IMG/VR virus record: IMGVR_UViG_3300033052_000133 | Location: 1-21,257 of that record | DNA from: a virus | DNA length: 21,257 nucleotides | Reading direction: 5' to 3' (one strand) | In this document: one piece after another, positions 15,206 through 20,498 of the stretch | Numbering within the stretch: position 1 is the first letter of the stretch | Layout of the letters: the number at the start of each line of letters is the position of its first letter | The notes under the pieces: model-generated | Databases searched by the model: none | Told to the model about the DNA's origin: nothing | The model's input: the letters and a program-made list of their open reading frames with translations, nothing else | Program-made: the position numbers and the translations under genes

Positions 15206-15489
15206 CGTGGGGGCACATAATCGGCGCGCTGGTGGTGCAAGTGATCATCGGTGCGGCAACCGGAAACTGGTGGGCAGGGGCGGCATTCGGGGCCGCCTTT
15301 TTTGTAGGCCGCGAAATCACCCAAGCTGAATACCGCTGGATAGAAACCTTCGGCCAAGGCCGTCGCGCAAACATGCCGTGGTGGGGCCCGTTCGACCGCA
15401 GAGTCTGGACGGAGGCGGATCAGTGGCTGGATTGGGTCGCACCCGTGCTGGCGGTCATTGCGGTGGGGGTCGCGCTCGGTGGCCGATAG
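15202..15489 (+). CDS. Small membrane protein of the lysis region
   Basis: A 95-residue protein with two hydrophobic segments, HIIGALVVQVIIGAATGNWW through FGAAFFVG near the N-terminus and WVAPVLAVIAVGVALGG at the C-terminus, separated by a hydrophilic loop that contains the pattern EYRWIETFGQGRRANMPWWGPFD. The sequence with (R)xxMPWW and a later Trp-Leu-Asp-Trp resembles a family that recurs next to endolysins in proteobacterial phages. ATG 15202 overlaps the fibre stop (ATGA), and longer in-frame starts upstream lie inside the fibre gene. It may be a holin or a holin regulator; it is not decided by sequence. Confidence 0.75.
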   Translation: MTWGHIIGALVVQVIIGAATGNWWAGAAFGAAFFVGREITQAEYRWIETFGQGRRANMPWWGPFDRRVWTEADQWLDWVAPVLAVIAVGVALGGR

Positions 15490-15868
15490 CACCTCCCTCA
15501 TCGAGGCTGCCGCCTCCGCAACAGGCGTGGGGGTTGGTGGGAGCGCTGGCTTCTTCGCGCTGAAATGGGTGTTCGAGTACTTTGGGGGGCGAATGGACAA
15601 GCGTGCGGCGGCTCTGGATGCAGGGACCGAACGCCTGCTGGAGCGCCTCGAAAAGCGCGTCGACGAGCTCACCAAGCGCGTCTCGACGGTCGAGCAGGAA
15701 CTGGCTGATTGCCAGAAAAAGCACGCTGAGAGCGAGGCTAAGGCAGCACGGCTTGAAGCACTGATCGGCCTGACGACGCCGGGCATGCGGGCAGCATTCC
15801 CGCTCGATCCGACCATGCCCAACGATCTCGCGATCATGGCTGCGAAACTTGAAGGAGGCGGGAAATGA
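15479..15868 (+). CDS. Hypothetical protein with hydrophobic N-terminus and coiled coil
   Basis: The product has 129 residues from GTG at 15479, overlapping the previous gene by 11 bp (a TTG at 15458 would add seven residues). It has a short hydrophobic stretch (AASATGVGVGGSAGFFALKWVF), then a long charged coiled coil with RLLERLEKRVDELTKRV and ELADCQKKHAESEAKAARLEALI. The end, PLDPTMPNDLAIMAAKLEGGGK, has no known match. It overlaps the amidase start by 4 bp. Position suggests a lysis accessory or membrane-associated protein; no family is recognised. Confidence 0.7.
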   Translation: MADSTSLIEAAASATGVGVGGSAGFFALKWVFEYFGGRMDKRAAALDAGTERLLERLEKRVDELTKRVSTVEQELADCQKKHAESEAKAARLEALIGLTTPGMRAAFPLDPTMPNDLAIMAAKLEGGGK

Positions 15869-16284
15869 CGCCCATCAAATACCTCACCATCCACTGCGCC
15901 GCGACGCCGGAAGGCCGCGACGTGAAGGCTGCAACCATCACCCAGTGGGACAGGGAGAAGTTCGGCCAGACCTCCTATCACTGGGTCATCGAACTCGATG
16001 GCTCGATGCATCGCACTCTGCAGGACAATCAGCGTGGTGCGCATGTCGGGGGCAACAACACCGGCAACATCGGCATCTGCTACGTCGGCGGCGTCGATGC
16101 AAAGATGAAGCCGAAGGATACCCGCACGCCTGCCCAGAAGGCGACGCTGCGCACCCTGATCCGCACCTATCAGGAGCGCTATCCCGGCATCGTGATCCGT
16201 GGTCACCGTGATTGGCCCAAGGTGCAGAAGGCCTGCCCGTCGTTCGATGTCACAGCATGGATCAAGGAAGGAATGCCTGCATGA
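15865..16284 (+). CDS. Endolysin: N-acetylmuramoyl-L-alanine amidase (Amidase_2, T7 lysozyme type)
   Basis: This cytoplasmic zinc amidase cuts the bond between MurNAc and the stem peptide at lysis. Its 139 residues match the T7 lysozyme family: LTIHCAATPEGRD with zinc ligand His10, SYHWVIELDG with Tyr38, the loop GAHVGGNNTGNIGICYVGG, and the C-terminal block GHRDWPKVQKACPSFDV with His114, Lys122 and Cys124. His10, His114 and Cys124 are the expected zinc set, and Tyr38/Lys122 the expected catalytic pair. There is no signal peptide or transmembrane arrest domain, so export needs a holin. Overlaps both neighbours by 4 bp (ATGA type), showing tight coupling within the lysis cassette. Confidence 0.93.
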   Translation: MTPIKYLTIHCAATPEGRDVKAATITQWDREKFGQTSYHWVIELDGSMHRTLQDNQRGAHVGGNNTGNIGICYVGGVDAKMKPKDTRTPAQKATLRTLIRTYQERYPGIVIRGHRDWPKVQKACPSFDVTAWIKEGMPA

Positions 16285-16532
16285 ACCTGATCGAAGATTG
16301 GGCCGAAAAGGTCTGGAAGCTTTGGAGCGTACGCCTTGCTGCGATCGCGGGCATCGTCGCCGGATACTTCGCGGCCTACCCCAGCGAGCTGCAGAAGCTG
16401 GTCGAGATGGTCCCCGAGACATACCGGCCTGTCGCCTCGATCCTGATCGGGGTTTTCGTGTTCACCACGGCCACCGGTTCGCGCCTGGTCAAGCAGGGGA
16501 CGCCACCTTGCCCGCCGGATGGTGAGCAGTGA
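16281..16532 (+). CDS. Holin-like two-helix membrane protein
   Basis: Starting at ATG 16281, which overlaps the amidase stop, the product has 83 residues: a short amphipathic start MNLIEDWAEKVWKLWSV, then hydrophobic segments at about 17-33 (RLAAIAGIVAGYFAAY) and 49-66 (PVASILIGVFVFTTATG), and a short basic tail. It sits between amidase and spanins. The layout matches the Trp-rich small holin-like family of proteobacterial phages. It is the strongest holin candidate, although the gene at 15202 is another. An upstream in-frame ATG at 16212 would lie inside the amidase and is less likely. Confidence 0.75.
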   Translation: MNLIEDWAEKVWKLWSVRLAAIAGIVAGYFAAYPSELQKLVEMVPETYRPVASILIGVFVFTTATGSRLVKQGTPPCPPDGEQ

Positions 16533-16828
16533 CGCTCCCTTACCGCCTCCTAGCCGCCGTTCTGGCCCTGCTCGCCGTCTACGCCGCCTACCGCTGGCAC
16601 GTCGCTTACGAGATTGAGCAGGCCCGCGCCGATGATGCCGCAGAGGCCGCCCGCATGGACAGCGTGGCCGATGATGTCGCCGGCCAGATCGCGGCAACCG
16701 AGGCTGCACGAATTGAACAGGAGAACAGAGATGCGCGCGAAGCTGCTGCTCTTGGCGACGATCCCCTTGCTGACGGGCTTAGGAGCCTGCGGACAGGAAA
16801 GACCGGCGCTGGCAAAGCCCCCGACTGA
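16529..16828 (+). CDS. Inner-membrane spanin (Rz-like)
   Basis: A 99-residue protein begins with GTG overlapping the holin stop by 4 bp. Residues 6-22 (RLLAAVLALLAVYAAYRW) form one membrane anchor with the rest periplasmic; the Ala/Glu/Asp-rich part (EQARADDAAEAARMDSVADD, then EAARIEQENRDAREAAALG) is a coiled coil, as in Rz-type i-spanins. It overlaps the o-spanin gene in another frame from 16731 onward. Sequence similarity is low-information, so the assignment rests on topology and on the paired lipoprotein. Confidence 0.75.
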   Translation: MTLPYRLLAAVLALLAVYAAYRWHVAYEIEQARADDAAEAARMDSVADDVAGQIAATEAARIEQENRDAREAAALGDDPLADGLRSLRTGKTGAGKAPD

Positions 16829-16997
16829 CCTCCTGACCTGTGCTGGCGAACCTGTGGCACCTGACCTGCCCACGCGGGATCAGCAGACGGCACGGGACCG
16901 GCTCGTCTTTGACTACATCCTCTCCCTGCGATCGGCGTGGGGCGACTGTTCCGCCAAGGTGGCCGGGGTGGCTGCTTGGGCTGAGAAGGTAAACTGA
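16731..16997 (+). CDS. Outer-membrane spanin lipoprotein (Rz1-like)
   Basis: Starts inside the i-spanin gene in the +1-shifted frame, with AGGAG about 8 nt upstream of ATG 16731, and continues past its end. The 88-residue product has a signal peptide MRAKLLLLATIPLLTGLGAC with lipobox LGAC (Cys20), then Pro-containing text (ERPALAKPPTDLL) typical of Rz1-like proteins, and a C-terminal helix with RDQQTARDRLVFDYILSLR. Two extra cysteines (Cys36 and one at 72) could form disulfides. It is longer than lambda Rz1. The overlapping arrangement with a membrane-anchored coiled-coil protein is strong context evidence for a spanin pair that fuses inner and outer membranes. Confidence 0.8.
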   Translation: MRAKLLLLATIPLLTGLGACGQERPALAKPPTDLLTCAGEPVAPDLPTRDQQTARDRLVFDYILSLRSAWGDCSAKVAGVAAWAEKVN

Positions 16998-16998
16998 C

Positions 16999-17340
16999 AT
17001 GACCACCACCTTCACCTTCAACCGAGGCGAACCGATCCGCATCGATCTGGTCGATGTCGACGGCGCCTATACCGGCGCAACTGTCGCGATGAAGATCAAG
17101 GAGGCGGACAGCAGCAAGCCGCCACCGAAGAGTGCGGCAACAAAGGCGACGCCTGCGATCACGTATGTCGCGGCTACAGGGGCTGAACCGGCGTACTGGA
17201 AGGCCGAGGTTGCGGCTTCAGTCACCGCCGACTGGAAGCCTGGGATGTATGTCGTCGACGCCATGATCTCTGTGTCGGGCGCCGTCACCGAAGTTACCGA
17301 ATACGCCCTGATCCGGCTGTCGGAAACGGTGACGCCATGA
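16999..17340 (+). CDS. Hypothetical beta-rich protein of the second fibre module
   Basis: A 113-residue protein begins 1 bp after the spanin stop with GAAGG upstream of its ATG. The opening TTTFTFNRGEPIRIDLVDVDG followed by ATVAMKIKEADSS resembles the small immunoglobulin-like N-terminal domains of baseplate or fibre-attached proteins (BppU-N type), and later strands are TYVAATGAEPAYWKAEV and GMYVVDAMISVSGAVTEV. No family is assigned securely. It overlaps the next gene by 4 bp, suggesting it works with that fibre-like protein. An adaptor role is inferred. Confidence 0.68.
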   Translation: MTTTFTFNRGEPIRIDLVDVDGAYTGATVAMKIKEADSSKPPPKSAATKATPAITYVAATGAEPAYWKAEVAASVTADWKPGMYVVDAMISVSGAVTEVTEYALIRLSETVTP

Positions 17341-17897
17341 CCGCTGCGGTGCTGATGTGGCGTCAGCCCGAACGTCTGGGCGAACTGGCATGGCGCGGGC
17401 CGGATCGCACCGTGATGCTGATGGCGGCGCGTGGGCAGACCGGGGCAATTGCGGCGGTATTCGGCGCGCCTTATCCGCTGACGGCCGAGGCCATCGACGA
17501 TGCGGGCGGCGATCCCACGGCGCGCGCTGCGGCTGCTGCGGCCTCTGGTGCTGCTGCCAATGCGCAGGATACGGCGGATGATGCGGTCGGCGCTGCTGCG
17601 GCGGCACAGGGCACTGCAAACACCGCGCTGGCATCAGCGACAACGGCACGCACATTTCTACCCGGCGCTCTGTCCGCTGGTGTGTGGCGACCTGTAACCG
17701 GCCTTCCGCGCCTGCTGCTCAACGGCACGGGCACCGTCACCATAGACGCCCGCAACCGTGCTGGGACCGTGACGACAGCGGTCTACAGCAACACGTTGGC
17801 CAGCGCCGCAAACCAGATCGACTTTCCATTCTTCGGTGAGGACGCGGTGGAGATCCGCGCCGCCTACACCGGTTCAGCTTCTGCGGAGATTGTGTGA
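17337..17897 (+). CDS. Alanine-rich fibre-like protein
   Basis: Of 186 residues, the first 40 (LMWRQPERLGELAWRGPDRT) form a small domain, followed by an Ala-rich segment (PTARAAAAAASGAAANAQDT and AAAAAQGTANTALASATT) that resembles fibre coiled coils, then a beta-rich C-terminus with LLLNGTGTVTIDARNRAGTV and FPFFGEDAVEIRAAYTG. The Ala-rich text is like the start of the S74 fibre. It overlaps both neighbours by 1-4 bp. It is likely a tail-fibre stalk or adaptor that carries the SGNH protein; this is inference from order and composition. Confidence 0.68.
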   Translation: MTAAVLMWRQPERLGELAWRGPDRTVMLMAARGQTGAIAAVFGAPYPLTAEAIDDAGGDPTARAAAAAASGAAANAQDTADDAVGAAAAAQGTANTALASATTARTFLPGALSAGVWRPVTGLPRLLLNGTGTVTIDARNRAGTVTTAVYSNTLASAANQIDFPFFGEDAVEIRAAYTGSASAEIV

Positions 17898-19042
17898 TGG
17901 CGAACGGTTATCCTGTTGAGGTTCGCGGTTATCGTTCCCTTCAAGAACTGCTTTTGCGCGAAGGAGACATTCTGCAAGGATCGGACAGCGCGCCACAAGC
18001 CACCGGTTTGACGAACGCCCCCGGCAATGTCGCAGTGGGCAGTACTGACGGATTTGGTAACCTCATCAGACCCAGCGTTGGCAGAGCGTTATTTCTTGCG
18101 AGCGTGGAAATTGGATGCACGGCAAATTTTGTCATGAGACTGCAAGTCGGGGGGCACGAAACCGGCGTGCCGGCCACGGGAGCTTCTGCGGGCCTTGGGC
18201 AACAGCCACGCATTGATCGATTCTTTATGGTCGGGCCATCGCGCTCAGGCCGCGTTGATTTGAATGTATTTCTCCGCAGTTCATCTCGCCCGGTCGCCAA
18301 TCTATTCCGTTCTAGGCTACTTGATCTTAATCCCAGCAGCCTCGATGCAGCGGGTGCGACCGTAAGTAACAGCGCCTATTTTAGTATTGGAACGACGGGA
18401 TATGCCCTGGCCGATAGTACCAACTTCGATGCCAAAAAGGTGCACCTCTTTATAGGTGACAGCATCTGGAACGGCACTGGGCCAAGCACGACAGACACCT
18501 GTATCCCGTTTCTAATAAACCAATACTATCAGAACAAGGGTATCGACTGCCGCTATATCCTGAAAGCCTACAGTGGATCGCGCAGTGATGGTCACGAACG
18601 CAAGCGCGCTTCTGGTGACTACAATTTCCCGCAGGTGGACGTGATCCATTACAACCTCGGGATGAACGATGCTGGGGTTCTAACTACCAATCAGTCGATG
18701 GCAAATGTAACTGCCATGGTGACATGGGCGCTTGCACGCTATCCCGGCGTGAAGATCATCATCTATGGCCCGACGCCAAGGCAGGATGCCAACGAAAGCG
18801 CTCTGGTTGCTCTGCGTTCTGCTGAAAGTGCCTACGTCGCTGGTCTGAACAATTCGAATGTGAAGTTCTGCGACCTTGGCAACAGCTTCGACCGCACCGT
18901 GTTCGCGAACTACGTCAGCACCGACACAAGCGGATCAGCAGTACATCCCGGCGACACAGGCTTAAGTCTGGAATGGAACGGCGGATACAATGGCAACATT
19001 GGCATCAAGGCTTGGCTGGATGCGAACTTGCTCAGGATCTGA
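17897..19042 (+). CDS. SGNH/GDSL-type hydrolase fibre protein
   Basis: This protein likely removes acetyl or similar esters from surface glycans at adsorption. From ATG 17897 (1-bp overlap) it has 381 residues: about 180 residues of beta-rich N-terminus, then an SGNH core with GDS block I (FIGDSIWNG, Ser189), block III (LGMND, Asn257), and a late block with AVHPGDTG (His350). In the usual SGNH enzyme block V is DxxH; here the position three before His350 is Ser347, so the catalytic aspartate is missing. A Ser-His dyad would still be possible. The sequence is less GC-rich than its neighbours and is the last gene of the rightward cluster, consistent with exchange of host-range genes. Confidence 0.8.
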   Translation: MANGYPVEVRGYRSLQELLLREGDILQGSDSAPQATGLTNAPGNVAVGSTDGFGNLIRPSVGRALFLASVEIGCTANFVMRLQVGGHETGVPATGASAGLGQQPRIDRFFMVGPSRSGRVDLNVFLRSSSRPVANLFRSRLLDLNPSSLDAAGATVSNSAYFSIGTTGYALADSTNFDAKKVHLFIGDSIWNGTGPSTTDTCIPFLINQYYQNKGIDCRYILKAYSGSRSDGHERKRASGDYNFPQVDVIHYNLGMNDAGVLTTNQSMANVTAMVTWALARYPGVKIIIYGPTPRQDANESALVALRSAESAYVAGLNNSNVKFCDLGNSFDRTVFANYVSTDTSGSAVHPGDTGLSLEWNGGYNGNIGIKAWLDANLLRI

Positions 19043-19092
19043 TTGAAATAGCCTGCGGCAGACAGTGTAGCTTAATCTCGATGCCTCATTGC

Positions 19093-19113
19093 AAAAAAGG
19101 GTGACTGCCCTTT
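19093..19113 (-). terminator. Intrinsic terminator of the methyltransferase gene
   Basis: On the minus strand AAAGGG-CAGTCA-CCCTTT forms a 6-bp stem with a 6-nt loop, followed by a run of T (six T including stem bases). It starts 8 bp past the methyltransferase stop and lies between two converging genes. The plus-strand side has no clear T-tract beyond the stem, though the site may still terminate weakly in that direction. Confidence 0.72.
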
Positions 19114-19121
19114 GGGATGCC

Positions 19122-19844
19122 CTATTTGAGGTAAACGCCGTCATACTGCATTAAGCGAAGATTGCCGGGATTCCTGAAGCCTGGAACGATATCCCAAAGC
19201 TTGAACCCCTTGCTCACGAGCTCGTCATGTAGCTCGTTATTAAGACGTTGGCCTTCATACAGCGGGGTCAGGCTCATCTCGAGTTGCAGGCCAATTGCTC
19301 TTTCCTCAAGCGTCCTTTGCGCTCCGGCCAAAACTAGGTGCTCGGCGCCTTGTACGTCGATCTTGATATAAACTCTCCTGGCTTCAAACGCGGTGATTAC
19401 TTCATCCAAAGTCTTGACCGGCACCTTCAGCGTTTGTCTCGGCGCGCTGTTGGGAGCGGCTTCAATATGAGAGCTCAGCATTGGAAGCAGCGAACTACTA
19501 ACGCTGTTGGCAGCTTCATAGAAATCAACCTCGCCGTCCTCAGCGCCAAGCGCGATACGAGGTGCAACTTCCCACTGCCCGCAACCCTCCTTCTGAGCCC
19601 TCGCGCGCAGCTTTTGCCATGCGGCCGGTAGAGGTTCGAATGAAAGAATTCTGCCTGCATAACCATTTTGCACGAGTTCTGAGGCAAACCCGCCATCATT
19701 TGCGCCGATATCTAAAACGAGATCTACGCCATTCTTTTTCAGTAGTGCGGGCAGCCTTTTCCGCCAGACGGTCATCGGTTCCGCTCGAAAGACTTCAAGC
19801 CCAAACTTTGCAGCGACCCGCCGCGCTCTGTTCATGACCGACAT
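19122..19844 (-). CDS. FkbM-family methyltransferase
   Basis: A SAM-dependent O-methyltransferase probably acts on a sugar of surface polysaccharide. The N-terminal ~40 residues lead into VDLVLDIGANDGGFASEL (SAM motif I), then the strand RILSFEPLP with acidic Glu, later a block VYIKIDVQGAEHLVLAGA (Asp and Glu near 164 and 168) and the ending QYDGVYLK, all diagnostic of FkbM. ATG 19844 gives 240 residues; GTG 19847 and ATG 19835 are alternatives. It runs opposite to the late genes and has its own terminator. Next to a phage fibre that appears to act on sugar esters, it could change the receptor after lysogeny; substrate is unknown. Confidence 0.9.
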   Translation of the reverse strand: MSVMNRARRVAAKFGLEVFRAEPMTVWRKRLPALLKKNGVDLVLDIGANDGGFASELVQNGYAGRILSFEPLPAAWQKLRARAQKEGCGQWEVAPRIALGAEDGEVDFYEAANSVSSSLLPMLSSHIEAAPNSAPRQTLKVPVKTLDEVITAFEARRVYIKIDVQGAEHLVLAGAQRTLEERAIGLQLEMSLTPLYEGQRLNNELHDELVSKGFKLWDIVPGFRNPGNLRLMQYDGVYLK

Positions 19845-19859
19845 CACACTGCCCCAAAT

Positions 19860-19882
19860 ATAATAAGGTTAACGCCATAACC
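19860..19882 (-). promoter_or_regulatory. Possible promoter for the methyltransferase with overlapping inverted repeat
   Basis: Upstream of the methyltransferase start, the minus strand reads TTATTATATTT, with TATTAT (19860-19865) close to the -10 consensus and about 15 bp from the ATG. No good -35 box is seen. Directly upstream, GGTTA-N6-TAACC (19867-19882) is an inverted repeat that could bind a regulator. The evidence is weak. Confidence 0.3.
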
Positions 19883-19902
19883 TTCTGAGCGGAGACAATT
19901 TT

Positions 19903-19978
19903 CGAACAAAGGCCAAGTGCGTTGCGTCACATCAGCCCGTTAACTTTTGTTCGGATATGGTGGTGATGGTAGCGAACA
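19903..19978. promoter_or_regulatory. Repeated TTTGTTCG-type half-sites in the divergent intergenic region
   Basis: CGAACAAA (19903-19910) and its reverse complement TTTGTTCG (19946-19953) form an inverted pair, and CGAACA recurs at 19973-19978. All lie between the methyltransferase and the plus-strand cysteine-rich gene. Spacing does not fit the alphaproteobacterial LexA box (GTTC-N7-GTTC). A repressor or activator site is possible but not proven. Confidence 0.35.
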
Positions 19979-20021
19979 GATCGCCACAGCCAGCCTAGCA
20001 ATCAAGGTTGAAATGAAAACA

Positions 20022-20053
20022 CCCCGGCCGGAGAAGGGATAAACCGGCCGGGG
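20022..20053. repeat. Perfect 10-bp GC hairpin next to a start codon
   Basis: CCCCGGCCGG (20022-20031) and CCGGCCGGGG (20044-20053) form a perfect 10-bp stem with a 12-nt loop. It ends 13 bp before ATG 20067, and the probable ribosome-binding bases GGGGAG (20050-20055) are partly inside the stem. In leftward transcripts the stem is followed by TGTTTTCATTT, so it may also act as a terminator for the gene at 20499-21257. Confidence 0.6.
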
Positions 20054-20066
20054 AGTTGGGTCCATC

Positions 20067-20474
20067 ATGGGCGATCTGCGGAATCGCCGACTCCAGCTTA
20101 CGCCGATCAACCACACCGCCAACGCCTTTGTTGCACAGTTTTCGCGTCGGCCTCGGATTGCAGAATCGGATTTGTTCCGCTTCCGTTCTCACATGGGAAA
20201 GAACGCGCCACAGGTTCCGCTATGGGTGAAAACGCTCGATAGCTTGATAGAGGCTGGCGTCCGCGTGACGGTAAGCTGCACGCTATGCAGCAAGCATGAC
20301 TTCGTGGATCTGCAGATGCTTCGGGAGCGGACGAGCGGGGATTACTCGCTCTGGAACCGTCGCTGTCGCTGCCGTCTTTCCTTGGACTGCAAGGGCTGGA
20401 ACCGGTTCCGCTACGTCAGCGGTATGGCCTGGCCGATGTGGGATGATGAGGGGTCGAAGCGGTGGGAGGGATAG
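20067..20474 (+). CDS. Hypothetical cysteine-rich protein, possible zinc-binding
   Basis: A 135-residue basic protein begins with MGDLRNRRLQLTPINHTANA, then a charged middle. It has a CxxC pair (Cys71, Cys74), then CxC (Cys100, Cys102) and Cys108 in WNRRCRCRLSLDCKGW, spacing that could hold zinc as a ribbon-like fold. A plausible ribosome-binding site GGGGAG lies upstream, partly within a GC hairpin. No family is recognised with certainty. It lies alone between two minus-strand genes and is transcribed rightward. The spacing and basic charge fit a nucleic-acid-binding or small regulatory protein; that is inference. Confidence 0.6.
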   Translation: MGDLRNRRLQLTPINHTANAFVAQFSRRPRIAESDLFRFRSHMGKNAPQVPLWVKTLDSLIEAGVRVTVSCTLCSKHDFVDLQMLRERTSGDYSLWNRRCRCRLSLDCKGWNRFRYVSGMAWPMWDDEGSKRWEG

Positions 20475-20498
20475 GAGTGTTCACCTAGCCAAAAGAAT

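Noticed and set aside
15139-16422. 427-codon minus-strand open frame over the lysis cassette
   Set aside because: It is antisense to the fibre end, membrane proteins, amidase and holin, with no ribosome-binding site or domain pattern.
19903-19978. LexA (SOS) operator
   Set aside because: The alphaproteobacterial GTTC-N7-GTTC spacing is not met by any pair of half-sites.
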